Assembly (NCBI RefSeq): GCF_013072695.1 | Contig: NZ_LXUK01000022.1 | Span: 617,084-681,083, forward strand | Direction: 5' to 3' | Source of the DNA: Acinetobacter sp. Ac_5812 | Lineage (GTDB): Bacteria > Pseudomonadota > Gammaproteobacteria > Pseudomonadales > Moraxellaceae | Length of the DNA stretch: 64,000 nucleotides | In this document: positions 36,341 through 46,537 of the stretch, piece by piece | Numbering within the stretch: the first letter of the stretch is position 1 | How the letters are laid out: each line of letters starts with the position of its first letter | The notes under the pieces: generated by a model | Databases searched by the model: none | Told to the model about the DNA's origin: nothing | The model's input: only the letters and a program-made list of their open reading frames with translations | Position numbers and translations under genes: made by a program

Positions 36341-38117
36341 AACTGACATCCTTCTGTGAAATACGCAGCGGATTTGGCAGTTGCACATAGACAGATTGAT
36401 TTTCAACTGGTGCGATGAGCTCATCTAACTCATGCAAACGTGTGAGCAAATTACCTTTATAAGGCAGTGTTGAATTAAACAATAATCCCTGCAACAAGGT
36501 ACTGTCTGGATATTGCTGCAATTGCTCCTGCAAGAAACTTGTTAAATGTTCGAGCAATTCATCTTCAGTAATATAGCCTGTTGCGCCAATGGCATTGATA
36601 ATGCCAAACAAGGTATTACCAAAGAAATAATAACTAAAACGTTCATCCACGAAATCTTTAGGGCCAACGGCAAATGCTTTTTCTTTCAGTTCAGGCAGTG
36701 CTTGCAGAATTTCGGTTGCAAACTCTTCAATATAATAAAAACCTTGGTTATCACGTAACCATAAGGTTTTAGGGAAATGATTCTCTAACTCCAACAGCAC
36801 ATTCTGCTGATGTGACTCAAAAGCCATGCCATAACGATGGTATAGATACATCAACGGTTGCAAACTGACTTCAAGGAAGCGGTTAAACCAATCCAGAGCA
36901 ATTTCTGAAAAATCGGTTTCATGATGTGCTTTTGCAATTTTTGCGAATAAAGCATTAAAACGATTTAAAGGCTTATCTGGATGATCCTGACATAAGGATG
37001 CAATACATGTGACTTGCTGATGCGGATGGAATGGCTGATCGCGGAAAATACAGATACTTTCATTCACCACTTCATCATCAATTTTTAAAGCAATCCATGC
37101 TGGATCATTCACCGCTTTTAAGCTTGGGCATTGCTTTAAAATATTCTGACCAAATTCACTGTGCCATAGACGATGCGTAAGTTCACCACGGTGGCATTCT
37201 TTAGCCAAATTTACCCGAATAGAGTTGGTGATCATCACCGAAAGTGATGGTTTTACCATCCACGGCGCATTAAAACTCGCCAGTGTTCGGATTGAAGTGG
37301 TTGGAGAAAATTGCCAGCCTCGTAAGCCTACATCAATTAACTGCCCCGTTTGTTTTAAACGTTCAAACCAAGGCTTACTTTGCAAATAACGGGCTTGCCA
37401 AGGATGTAATGGGAGTAATTTATATTCGGTGTGGGTTTTTAAGAGATTAAGATCATTTTCAGACAGATACCACTGTAGCGCTGTTTTTAATTGAGCTGAA
37501 ATGTTTTCATCCGTGGCACAACCTTCGGAAATATAGTCCTGATGCACCAGCCAATAATGTAGTTGTGTCTTGCCTTTGTGTTCAGGTGAAAACTTTAACC
37601 AGTCTTCATGTACAAAACCTGTTCTACTTTTAGGCGCTGGATGCATGCTATGCCCTAGAATCAGTGCCTGTTCGGTTTCAATAAAATTCTGGCCGGCTTT
37701 TACCAAATCGTCGAAATCAGCTTCTCGCTGCGCTAAAAACTGTTGCAATGCATCACGGCTCTGAATCCACTTCTCCAGCAAAGAAGCTGCATCTAATGGA
37801 ATAGAGGACTCAAAAACCAATTCTTCAAGCAATAACCCGACGATTGCAACTGAACTGAATGTCTTGATTTGACCATGAATAATAATTTGTGGAAGATCTG
37901 CTAAGCGATGTCGCCCGACTCGACTGACATAAGATAGAGGAAAATTACATTGCGCTTGAATAGAATGGATAGGGATTGATAACAGCGTCAAACCTTGGCT
38001 AAACGCTTGTTGTTGTGGACTTTGCTGACTGTTATCTAGCAAGTGACCTTTGCCAGTTTCTTGCGTATATGCATTGACGAAATGTTGCATCGCCAACCGA
38101 TTGGCAAGTGATTGCAT
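36333..38117 (-). CDS. IucA/IucC family siderophore synthetase (first)
   Basis: The 594-residue product starts at ATG 38117 (GAGG 9 bases upstream); the longer frame from 38192 runs towards the Fur sites and is less likely. NIS motifs include GHSMHPAPKSRTGF near residue 150, LLPLHPWQARYL near 240, SPTTSIRTLASFNAPWMVK near 278 and ESHQQNVLLELE near 425. It is the first gene of the operon and is preceded by at least one Fur-box-like element. It is related to, but clearly divergent from, the synthetase at 33045, consistent with different condensation steps on citrate. Confidence 0.92.
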   Translation of the reverse strand: MQSLANRLAMQHFVNAYTQETGKGHLLDNSQQSPQQQAFSQGLTLLSIPIHSIQAQCNFPLSYVSRVGRHRLADLPQIIIHGQIKTFSSVAIVGLLLEELVFESSIPLDAASLLEKWIQSRDALQQFLAQREADFDDLVKAGQNFIETEQALILGHSMHPAPKSRTGFVHEDWLKFSPEHKGKTQLHYWLVHQDYISEGCATDENISAQLKTALQWYLSENDLNLLKTHTEYKLLPLHPWQARYLQSKPWFERLKQTGQLIDVGLRGWQFSPTTSIRTLASFNAPWMVKPSLSVMITNSIRVNLAKECHRGELTHRLWHSEFGQNILKQCPSLKAVNDPAWIALKIDDEVVNESICIFRDQPFHPHQQVTCIASLCQDHPDKPLNRFNALFAKIAKAHHETDFSEIALDWFNRFLEVSLQPLMYLYHRYGMAFESHQQNVLLELENHFPKTLWLRDNQGFYYIEEFATEILQALPELKEKAFAVGPKDFVDERFSYYFFGNTLFGIINAIGATGYITEDELLEHLTSFLQEQLQQYPDSTLLQGLLFNSTLPYKGNLLTRLHELDELIAPVENQSVYVQLPNPLRISQKDVSYA

Positions 38118-38220
38118 CTGACGGTATCCTCTTTCAAGAGAGTTAATTTGTTTTTCGAAATGTTTTAGGCCTGAAACATATCTTAAGCACAAGGGAGTTT
38201 GCGATTAAGATGGAACTAAT

Positions 38221-38239
38221 GATAATTATTATCATTTAC
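38221..38239. promoter_or_regulatory. Fur-box-like operator, promoter-proximal
   Basis: The 19-base site beginning GATAATTATTATCATT matches the Fur consensus at 15 of 19 positions by hand alignment. It is about 104 bases upstream of the first synthetase start. Confidence 0.78.
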
Positions 38240-38336
38240 TATTTCAATTCCATAAAAGAACCTGAAATAAATGATATAAGCTATTGAATTAAATTGTTTT
38301 AAATATTGATTTAGCTTAATAAAGATACAAAAAGAT

Positions 38337-38374
38337 AATAATAATTCTCATTAAATAAAATGATAATTTTTGTA
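38337..38374. promoter_or_regulatory. Two abutting Fur-box-like sites, distal
   Basis: The site at 38337-38355 matches the consensus at 14 of 19 positions on the minus strand, and the next 19 bases (38356-38374, core ATGATAAT) match at 13 of 19. Their exact 19-base register suggests a tandem Fur-binding region. Confidence 0.55.
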
Positions 38375-38452
38375 TTGGCAATAGCTTTTATAGATTTAGA
38401 AAAACATAGAAATAACAGTATCTTAATAATTACATTGTCTACAGCTTTTATT

Positions 38453-38920
38453 TTATTTGTCTAAAAGATCAAAGAATCCTGCACCAAGCAATGCTGCTAA
38501 ATCCTGCGGGTCAACACCAATGTCCAGCCCTCTTTTCCCACCACTGACATAAATTTTATCAAACGCTTTCGCCGTCGCATCAATAACGGTCTTAAGACGT
38601 TTCTTTTGTCCTAATGGGCTAATCCCCCCTACCAGATAACCTGTTAGGCGCTCAGCATCTTTAGGATTGGCCATTTGTAGTTTCTTACAGCCTACTGCTG
38701 TCGCCACTTTTTTTAGATTGAGTTGGTGATTCACTGGTAGAACCGCAATGAAATAATTCTTTTCGTCGGTCACCATTAAGGTTTTAAAAACTTCTTCCAC
38801 CTTTAAATTGAGTTTTTCTGCTGCTTCCAGTCCGAAACTTTTTGCATTTACATCATGTTCATACTCATGAATAGAAAATGATATTTTATTTTTTTCCAAT
38901 AGTTTACAAGCAGGTGTCAT
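38453..38920 (-). CDS. ybaK: Cys-tRNA(Pro)/Cys-tRNA(Cys) deacylase YbaK
   Basis: This 155-residue protein carries the YbaK/EbsC pattern: [22 protein letters not shown] at the start, [26 protein letters not shown] with the substrate-binding Lys near residue 46, [17 protein letters not shown] near 99, and [16 protein letters not shown] near the end. It hydrolyses Cys wrongly attached to tRNA(Pro) in the cytosol, acting with prolyl-tRNA synthetase. The gene is not linked functionally to the siderophore operon that follows it on the same strand. Confidence 0.95.
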   Translation of the reverse strand: MTPACKLLEKNKISFSIHEYEHDVNAKSFGLEAAEKLNLKVEEVFKTLMVTDEKNYFIAVLPVNHQLNLKKVATAVGCKKLQMANPKDAERLTGYLVGGISPLGQKKRLKTVIDATAKAFDKIYVSGGKRGLDIGVDPQDLAALLGAGFFDLLDK

Positions 38921-39028
38921 AACAATTCAGTATTTTTGTCTAAGTTTAGCATTTAGATAAGTGTATCATTTTTAAATAAAGGTTTAAATTTGCTTAGGCT
39001 ATTTTTGATATAAATCTATTCTTGATAA

Positions 39029-39391
39029 ATGACCTCGCAACCTCATATATTGGGTAACGGTGAAATAAACAGGCTCAATGGTTCTATGAGTTATAAGCAT
39101 AATAATTTGATGGCAATGCGTCAGAATTATTGGGATGATGAATCATCCAGCACAGTACAAGCTGAAAAACAATTTCTCAGAGAGATGCTTATTGAAGAAG
39201 GCATTTTCAGAGATGCGACTTTAGACGACACCAAGTATTTTTTCTTTACTCTGCCCAGTATTATTATTGTCAAAGCTTATGCGGTTGGCTTTCATCATAG
39301 TCAGGTTAAGCGAATGTTAGTGAAACATATCCATAGCAACAGAGCGGCTTTAATGCGAAAGTCTTCACTCAAAATTCAGTTTAAAATTTAG
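39029..39391 (+). CDS. Small hypothetical protein
   Basis: The frame runs 120 residues; the true start may be ATG 39086 (MSYKHNN) or 39110, because no good ribosome site precedes 39029. The product is soluble, with no signal peptide. Recognisable features are an acidic start (QNYWDDESSSTVQAEKQFLR), a short hydrophobic stretch (FFFTLPSIIIVKAYAVG) and a basic tail. I do not recognise a family and cannot propose a function. It stands alone between ybaK (opposite strand) and the ABC1 kinase gene. Confidence 0.6.
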   Translation: MTSQPHILGNGEINRLNGSMSYKHNNLMAMRQNYWDDESSSTVQAEKQFLREMLIEEGIFRDATLDDTKYFFFTLPSIIIVKAYAVGFHHSQVKRMLVKHIHSNRAALMRKSSLKIQFKI

Positions 39392-39586
39392 GACATATGT
39401 ATAGTAAAGATCACGTAAATACGAAATTTTTACTTAGGCTATTTAAGAGTAGTTGCTCTTATTGCACAAATTTAGACTGATAATTCAAGAGATTGAACTA
39501 TTTTAATACGTTCAAAAGCTGTAATATCCGCTACAATTCAAGTCTCGGCTTTCAACCCTCCGATTTCAGCATAGGACTTTTCTTTC

Positions 39587-40963
39587 ATGTCAGATCAGAA
39601 CGATAAGCTTAAGAATCTAAAAACCTCATCGGTGGATCGTCGCTTATCTATTGCAAAAGCTTCTTTACTTGCTGGAACACGTTGGGCGACTGCAAGTGCT
39701 ACTTCCCTATTTTCTAGTGAAGAAGAAAAAGAGAAGAAACGTAAAAAAGCCATGGCTGAACAGGCGCACTATTTAGTTTCTGAAATTGGGAAATTAAAAG
39801 GTTCAATCGTCAAGATTGGGCAAATGATGGCGCTTTACGGCGAACATTTTTTACCTGAAGAAATCACACAAGCCTTAAATACACTCAACAACCAAACTGT
39901 TGCCTTGGCTTGGCCTGCAATTAAAACGCACTTACAAGATCAACTGGGCTCGAAACTCGATGAGCTGACGATTGATCATGAACCGATTGGAACAGCCTCA
40001 CTTGCCCAAGTCCATCGTGCTACCCGTAAGTCTGATGGTTTAGAGTTAGTGCTGAAAATCCAGTATCCAGGTGTTGCTGAAGCCATTGATTCCGACATGA
40101 ATCTGTTTAAGAACATGCTGAAGCTCACTCGCATGGTACCTCAAACCCGTGAGTTTGATCAGTGGTTTGATGAAGTCCGTGAAATGATGCATCGTGAAGT
40201 CGATTATGGCATTGAAGCGGCAACCACCCGTCGCTTTGCTGAGCGATTGAAAGATGATCCTCGTTATGTAGTGCCTGAAATCATTGAGGAGTTTTGCGCT
40301 GAGAAAGTGTTGTGCATGACCTTTGAGCGTGGCGTACCAGTCAATAGCCCAGTAATGCTTTCCCTCCCTCAAGAGCGTCGCAACCGATTAGGCGAAGCCT
40401 CTTTAGAAATCGCAGTGCGTGAACTATTTGAATGGGGTGAAATGCAGACTGACCCGAACTTTGGTAACTACTTGGTTCGTTTAGGCAACGGTGAGGATGT
40501 TAAAGATAAAATTGTGCTACTCGACTTTGGTGCAATTCGCCAATTTGATAACAATTTACTGACCGTAGCCCGCAATCTGATTCATGCAGGTTATGAGCAT
40601 GATAAAAATGCCATGGTTAAAGGTATGACAGGCTATGAATTCTTTGATGCCATGCCTGAAAGTGTTAAACCTGGTATGGCGGATGTGTTCCTGATTGCAA
40701 CAGAGGCATTTAGCTGCCCAAGCAACAATCCAGATATGCCTACAGGGATTATGGATGATCAAGATCGCTATGACTGGAAAAAGAGCCAACTGCATAATCG
40801 TGTAATGCAACAGGCTGGTCAATCGATGGCGTCACGCTATTTCTCGATTCCTCCAAAAGAATTTATGTTTATTAGTCGCAAATTCATTGGTGCTTATACC
40901 TTTATGACCGTGATTGAAGCAAAGACCAATGTACGTAAAATGATTCCGCAATTTGCTGAATAA
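39587..40963 (+). CDS. ABC1/UbiB/ADCK family kinase-like protein
   Basis: The 458-residue product has the ADCK hallmark KGSIVKIGQMMALYGEHFLP (KxGQ motif, near residue 69), the AQVHRATRK segment with LVLKIQYPGVAEAI near 155, TDPNFGNYLV near 287 and DFGAIRQF near 313. These are atypical kinases or ATPases; UbiB helps ubiquinone biosynthesis, and COQ8 is the eukaryotic counterpart. This copy lacks the long C-terminal membrane anchor of UbiB, so it is more likely a second, AarF-like paralogue with an uncertain role. It is closed by a clear terminator. Confidence 0.88.
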   Translation: MSDQNDKLKNLKTSSVDRRLSIAKASLLAGTRWATASATSLFSSEEEKEKKRKKAMAEQAHYLVSEIGKLKGSIVKIGQMMALYGEHFLPEEITQALNTLNNQTVALAWPAIKTHLQDQLGSKLDELTIDHEPIGTASLAQVHRATRKSDGLELVLKIQYPGVAEAIDSDMNLFKNMLKLTRMVPQTREFDQWFDEVREMMHREVDYGIEAATTRRFAERLKDDPRYVVPEIIEEFCAEKVLCMTFERGVPVNSPVMLSLPQERRNRLGEASLEIAVRELFEWGEMQTDPNFGNYLVRLGNGEDVKDKIVLLDFGAIRQFDNNLLTVARNLIHAGYEHDKNAMVKGMTGYEFFDAMPESVKPGMADVFLIATEAFSCPSNNPDMPTGIMDDQDRYDWKKSQLHNRVMQQAGQSMASRYFSIPPKEFMFISRKFIGAYTFMTVIEAKTNVRKMIPQFAE

Positions 40964-40981
40964 GTAACTTATTCAATATTT

Positions 40982-41019
40982 AAAAGGCCTGCTCAACGCA
41001 TTGGACAGGCCTTTTTTAT
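40982..41019. terminator. Bidirectional terminator between the ABC1 kinase gene and pobA
   Basis: AAAAGGCCTG and CAGGCCTTTT form a 10-bp stem with a 14-base loop, followed by a T-run. It lies between converging genes. Confidence 0.9.
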
Positions 41020-41024
41020 TTGCT

Positions 41025-42275
<1,251 letters not shown>

Positions 42276-42341
42276 TTAACTTACTGCTTTTAAGTTGTGT
42301 GCACGAGATAGCCAAGTTGAAAAGAACCGTTTATCATTTCA

Positions 42342-42362
42342 TTTGTCCGAATATCGGACAAA
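42342..42362. promoter_or_regulatory. Perfect palindrome in the pobA-pobR intergenic region
   Basis: TTTGTCCG and CGGACAAA form a perfect 8-bp inverted repeat with a 5-base AATAT centre. It ends 25 bases before the pobR start codon. In A. baylyi PobR binds repeated sequences in this spacer, so this is a strong candidate PobR operator. Confidence 0.75.
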
Positions 42363-42387
42363 ACATCACAATAACAGGAATGGAAGC

Positions 42388-43203
42388 ATGGTTAAGGTTG
42401 ATGCTGTATTAGAGCACCCTAGTTCATATGAACAGATTCGTCAGGAAGACTACATTGCAGGTTTAGGAAAGGGCCTAGCTTTACTGGAGGCTTTTGGGGT
42501 TGATCGACAACGTTTAAATGTCACTCAAGTGGCTGAACGGACTGGAATCAGTCGGACAGCAGCACGGCGTTATCTTAAAACTTTGAAATATCTAGGCTAT
42601 TTAGAGACAGATGAGCATTATTTCTGGCTCACCCATCGTGTATTACGTTTCTCAAGTTCTTATTTAAGTTCAGCCCATCTGCCTAAAATTGCCCAATCTT
42701 TCCTGAATCTTTTATCTGCACAAACCACATTAACCTTTTCATTGGTGGTTCTAGATGATAACGAGGTAGTCCCGATTGCACGTAGCTATCTGCCTCAGCA
42801 GGATAATCTTCGTGTCAGCCCTTATGGTATGCATTTGGGCAATCGCTTACCTGCACATGCAACCTCAACAGGCAAAGTATTATTAGCAGCGTTATCTGAA
42901 CAAGCTCAACGGGACTGGGTGAAAAGGTTCGGTTTAAGACGTTTAACCCCTTTTACAATAACCGACGAAATCAAGTTTTTTGAGGTACTGAAAACAATAT
43001 CAGAAGCAGATCACTGCCTATCCAAAGAAGAACACGAACTCGGTGTGATTGCGATTGCTGTACCTGTGATCAATGCCCAAGGAAAAGCGATTGCAGCGCT
43101 AAACTGCATGTCACAGACCAACCGAGTACAAGAAGATTATTTAGTCCAGCAGATTTTGCCGCTACTGCGCAACACCGCCAATGAACTACGCAATGTGATT
43201 TAA
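42388..43203 (+). CDS. pobR: IclR family regulator PobR
   Basis: The product is 271 residues from ATG 42388, the length of A. baylyi PobR; the longer reading from 42295 would run through the candidate operator. The N-terminal winged helix (RLNVTQVAERTGISRTAARR near residue 51) and the C-terminal ligand-binding region (RLPAHATSTGKVLLAAL near 152, LGVIAIAVPVINAQGKAIAAL near 225) are typical of IclR proteins. PobR activates pobA when bound to 4-hydroxybenzoate and represses its own gene. Divergent position beside pobA supports the assignment. Confidence 0.94.
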   Translation: MVKVDAVLEHPSSYEQIRQEDYIAGLGKGLALLEAFGVDRQRLNVTQVAERTGISRTAARRYLKTLKYLGYLETDEHYFWLTHRVLRFSSSYLSSAHLPKIAQSFLNLLSAQTTLTFSLVVLDDNEVVPIARSYLPQQDNLRVSPYGMHLGNRLPAHATSTGKVLLAALSEQAQRDWVKRFGLRRLTPFTITDEIKFFEVLKTISEADHCLSKEEHELGVIAIAVPVINAQGKAIAALNCMSQTNRVQEDYLVQQILPLLRNTANELRNVI

Positions 43204-43257
43204 AAGGATTTGTCCCTAATGCTTTAGAGACAAATCAGAAGGAATTTCCAAGATAGC

Positions 43258-44714
43258 TTAGAATGGATAATGAGGCGCTTGTGCCTGAATCGTCATCCAT
43301 TGCCATTGAGTAAACTCATCCGCATTCGCAGGTCCACCAATCCGTGTGCCATTGCCTGAAGCACCAAAGCCACCAAAGGGATTCACCGTTTCATCATTCA
43401 CGGTTTAATCATTGATATGCAATAACCCAACATTCAGCTGTTGCCCAAGCTGCATGCCACGGCCAACATTGGCAGTAATAATCCCCGCCGAAAGCCCGTA
43501 ATCTCCATCATTTGCAAGTTCAATGGCCTGTTCATCGCTGTTAAAAGGAATCAGCACGGCAACAGGACCGAAAATTTCCTCAGCAAAAATTGGATTGTCC
43601 TGTTTGACATCTGCTAAGACCGTTGGTTCAAAAAACACACCATTGGCCTGTCCACCAACTTCCAGTTTAGCCCCATGCGCTATTGCTTCATTGACCAACT
43701 GCTCAACCCGTTGTGATTGTTTGGCATTAATCAAAGGGCCAATCGTGACATCGCTATGCAAAGGATTGCCCACCACAAAATTTTTGACCTTTTCAATCAC
43801 ACGTTGTTTGACTTGCGGATAGATCTTTTCCTGAATCAGGATTTTTCCAGAAGTCATACAGATTTGACCTGAATGCAAAAAAGCACCCCACGCGATATTC
43901 TCTGCCGCAAGCTCAATATCGGCATCGTCCAGAATAATTAGCGAGTTTTTACCGCCTAACTCAAGCGATACTTTTTTCAGTGTTTTAGCCGCATTTGCAC
44001 CCACAATCCGCCCTACATGCGTTGAACCGGTAAATTGAATACTGGCAATATTTTATCAAAGGTCAGTGCTTCGCCCACTTCAGCCCCACCAGGCAGTACG
44101 TGTAGCAGTCCTTGTGGTAAACCAGCCAATTCAAAAATACGGGCAATCGCGTAACCGCTACAGACCGCGGTACGTTCATCAGGTTTTAAGACCACCGCAT
44201 TTCCAAGCGCCAAGGCTGGCGCAACCGCACGTAGCGCAAGATACAATGGAAAATTAAACGGTGAAATGACACCGACCACACCCAAAGGCACTCGCTTGGC
44301 CAAACTCAATTTACCTGCAGCTGTTGGCAGTAATGTGCCCTGATCGGTTGCGGGTAAAGCGATACAATGTTTCAGTACTTGAATAGCAATGTTCACTTCA
44401 AAACCAGCTTTCAACTGTAGCGAACCACTTTCTTTCACCAACCATTCAATAATTTCAGCCTGATGTTCAGTTAAAATCTGCACAGCACGCTCAAATACCG
44501 CCTGACGTTCTTGATAACTGAGCGCCCACCATTGCTTTTGTGCAATCTTGGCTTGCTGAGCCGCCTCGACCACATCGGATGCATCTGCATAACCAATCTG
44601 CCCTAAGGACTCTCCAGTCGCAACTTCAACCACTTGATAACCGTTTTTGGCGGATTGCCATGTACCACGAAATAATTTTTGATCCCAAATTTCTTTTGTT
44701 AAAATAGACATCAT
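43258..44714 (-). pseudogene. Aromatic aldehyde dehydrogenase gene (benzaldehyde dehydrogenase-like), frameshifted and stopped
   Basis: An aldehyde dehydrogenase of about 485 residues can be assembled, but two lesions break it. The first part (44714 to about 44052) holds GVVGVISPFNFPLYLALRAV and VLKPDERTAVCSGY. A T-run of four at 44051-44054 then shifts the frame: adding one base gives IASIQFTGSTHVGRIVGANA, the expected NAD-site sequence. The second part has VSLELGGKNSLIILDDADI and the catalytic SGQICMTSGKI. A TAA at 43405-43407 follows HIND where relatives have Gln, after which the frame continues with TVNDETVNPFGGFGASGNGT to a stop at 43258. It lies next to pobR/pobA, so an intact version could have fed 4-hydroxybenzaldehyde into the pob route. 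Confidence 0.87.
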
Positions 44715-44926
44715 TAACCTCGTTGTATTTCCTTAAATAAAGTATTCACTTTTAGTCCGATTTATATCCAAAAATGTAGTGAAAAATGCTTTCCTGTATT
44801 TTTCTGACTTAAAAAGTAGAAAAATTTACACTCCATCATCAACTAATATTTAAAAACAAAATGTTGCTTTTTGATGTCTTGTTATCGCGGATGTTCTAAA
44901 GAAATTGATCAGCTCAAATGTTCTAT

Positions 44927-45529
44927 TTATGCTGTTGTTGGCTTGATTTGGTGATCTGACTGAAAATCTTGATAGGTCTTACGTTCAGGTGAATTTTCCA
45001 CTAAAGGCAGGACTTCTGTCATGCTATTTAAACAACGCTGCGCCAAGTGAATATATTCTTGCGTTCCTTTGATTTTCCATTCACGTTCTTGTTCTGTTAA
45101 ATCTCGCACAACTTTTGCAGGGCTTCCCATTGCCAGTACATTAGCAGGAATTTGATCTTTGGTTTTGACCAAACTGTTTGCACCAATAATGGTATTTTCA
45201 CCAATCTCTGCATAATCCAGAATCACACTATTCATGCCAATCAACACATTTTTACCAATACGGCATCCATGCAAAGTGGCAGCATGACCAATATGCCCCA
45301 TTTCTTCAATCAGGGTGATACTTTGTGGAAAACCGTGAATGATACAATTGTCCTGTACATTGGCATTCTGCTTGATCTGGATACGACCAAAATCCGCACG
45401 TAATGAGGCAAATGGCCCAATATAAGCTCCAGCTTCAATGATCACATCACCAATTAAAACCGCAGTAGGATGAACAAATGCACTAGGGTGAACCACAGGA
45501 ATCACCCCATCAATGCTATAACAAGGCAT
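44927..45529 (-). CDS. paaY: PaaY, hexapeptide-repeat thioesterase/carbonic anhydrase-like
   Basis: The product is 200 residues from ATG 45529 (GAGAGG 7 bases upstream), overlapping the paaX stop by 14 bases. It is a left-handed beta-helix protein: repeats such as FVHPTAVLIGDVIIEAGAYI, ANVQDNCIIHG and IGHAATLHGCRIGKNVLIGM with the three His ligands of gamma-carbonic anhydrases. In phenylacetate degradation PaaY acts as a thioesterase that relieves CoA trapping by dead-end intermediates. Its coupling to paaX matches other paa clusters. Confidence 0.92.
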   Translation of the reverse strand: MPCYSIDGVIPVVHPSAFVHPTAVLIGDVIIEAGAYIGPFASLRADFGRIQIKQNANVQDNCIIHGFPQSITLIEEMGHIGHAATLHGCRIGKNVLIGMNSVILDYAEIGENTIIGANSLVKTKDQIPANVLAMGSPAKVVRDLTEQEREWKIKGTQEYIHLAQRCLNSMTEVLPLVENSPERKTYQDFQSDHQIKPTTA

Positions 45530-46475
45530 GACTCGACCTCTCATTACTCTGGGTTAAGCCACCAAAACGACGCCAAAAATGTGCAGTTGCATTCGGCATT
45601 GGCCCTTCTGATGTTGCAGCGACTGACAGGAAATAGTCATCTGCCGCTTCAAAAACTTTCTTATAAATATTCATGGATAAAGTACGGGCATTGATTGCAG
45701 GCCAGTCCGCAGATAACAGCTCTAGGGGTAATGCAGGGTCTTTGAGTAAAATCCGACGATAATAATGGATCAGTAAGGTCCGAATCTGAAAAGCTTGTAT
45801 CGGTTCAATCGCTTCATCTTCTTGCATCAAGATCGTACCAATCTCTCTAAACATATCCAGAAACTGGAGATAGCGTTGACGCAGCTCATCAATCGGCCAA
45901 TTGGTTTCTAACATACGGCTAATGGTGTCAGTTGAGTTATTAAACAGCTGTAAGGTCTCGGCCTTAAACACCACCACTTGTTCACTCATATTGAGATCAA
46001 CCAACAACTTTTGCAATTGCAGACGATTCGAACCTGGATAAGCCATCAGATTGGTGGAAATATTGGCAAAGCCCAACCATTCCAGTTCTTTCTTTAAAAA
46101 AGCCTTATTGTCAGTGTCTAGACTCGACATCAAAATCAAATCCCAAGAATGATCCCATTCTTTCATTTGATCATTATAAATCCGCTGCTCAGCCTGTAAG
46201 TATTTTGAACGACTGGCATCGGTAATACGATAAAAACTAGTTCTGCCGATCTTGTCTGAACCAAGCCAATCACTTTTAACCAAGCGAAAAACTGAAGTTC
46301 GTACAGCACGATCATTAAAATCAAACAACTCCATTAACTGAATCAAGCTGGCAAGACTGATATTTCCACCTCGATGCAGCACTGAATCCCCAAAAATAGT
46401 GGAAATGAGCGAAGTTCCGCTTAAGGTTTCATTCTGAATAATCGAATCAATAATTTGCTGTAACTTTGCACTCAT
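45516..46475 (-). CDS. paaX: Phenylacetate operon repressor PaaX
   Basis: This 319-residue regulator has an N-terminal winged-helix region (ISLASLIQLMELFDFNDRAVRTSVFRLVKSDWL, near residues 38-70, split here by family-typical spacing) and the PaaX central and C-terminal domains (RRILLKDPALPLELLSADWP near 240). PaaX represses paa genes until phenylacetyl-CoA binds. It lies downstream of paaK and upstream of paaY. A candidate operator is in the paaA-paaZ spacer. Confidence 0.93.
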   Translation of the reverse strand: MSAKLQQIIDSIIQNETLSGTSLISTIFGDSVLHRGGNISLASLIQLMELFDFNDRAVRTSVFRLVKSDWLGSDKIGRTSFYRITDASRSKYLQAEQRIYNDQMKEWDHSWDLILMSSLDTDNKAFLKKELEWLGFANISTNLMAYPGSNRLQLQKLLVDLNMSEQVVVFKAETLQLFNNSTDTISRMLETNWPIDELRQRYLQFLDMFREIGTILMQEDEAIEPIQAFQIRTLLIHYYRRILLKDPALPLELLSADWPAINARTLSMNIYKKVFEAADDYFLSVAATSEGPMPNATAHFWRRFGGLTQSNERSSHALL

Positions 46476-46537
46476 ACTTTTATCTTGGCGTTTAGATTCA
46501 GGATATAGAGGATACTATACCCTGAATGGTCATAATG

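Larger units (their letters stand above)
38118..38452. other. Regulatory spacer upstream of the siderophore operon
   Basis: This 335-base, strongly AT-rich region separates the first siderophore gene from the ybaK stop and carries no credible gene. It contains Fur-box-like sites at 38221-38239 and at 38337-38374, on which iron control presumably rests. Confidence 0.75.

Noticed and set aside
44715..44926. Sigma-54 promoter for the aldehyde dehydrogenase gene
   Set aside because: I looked for a GG-N10-GC type element in the spacer and found none that fits.
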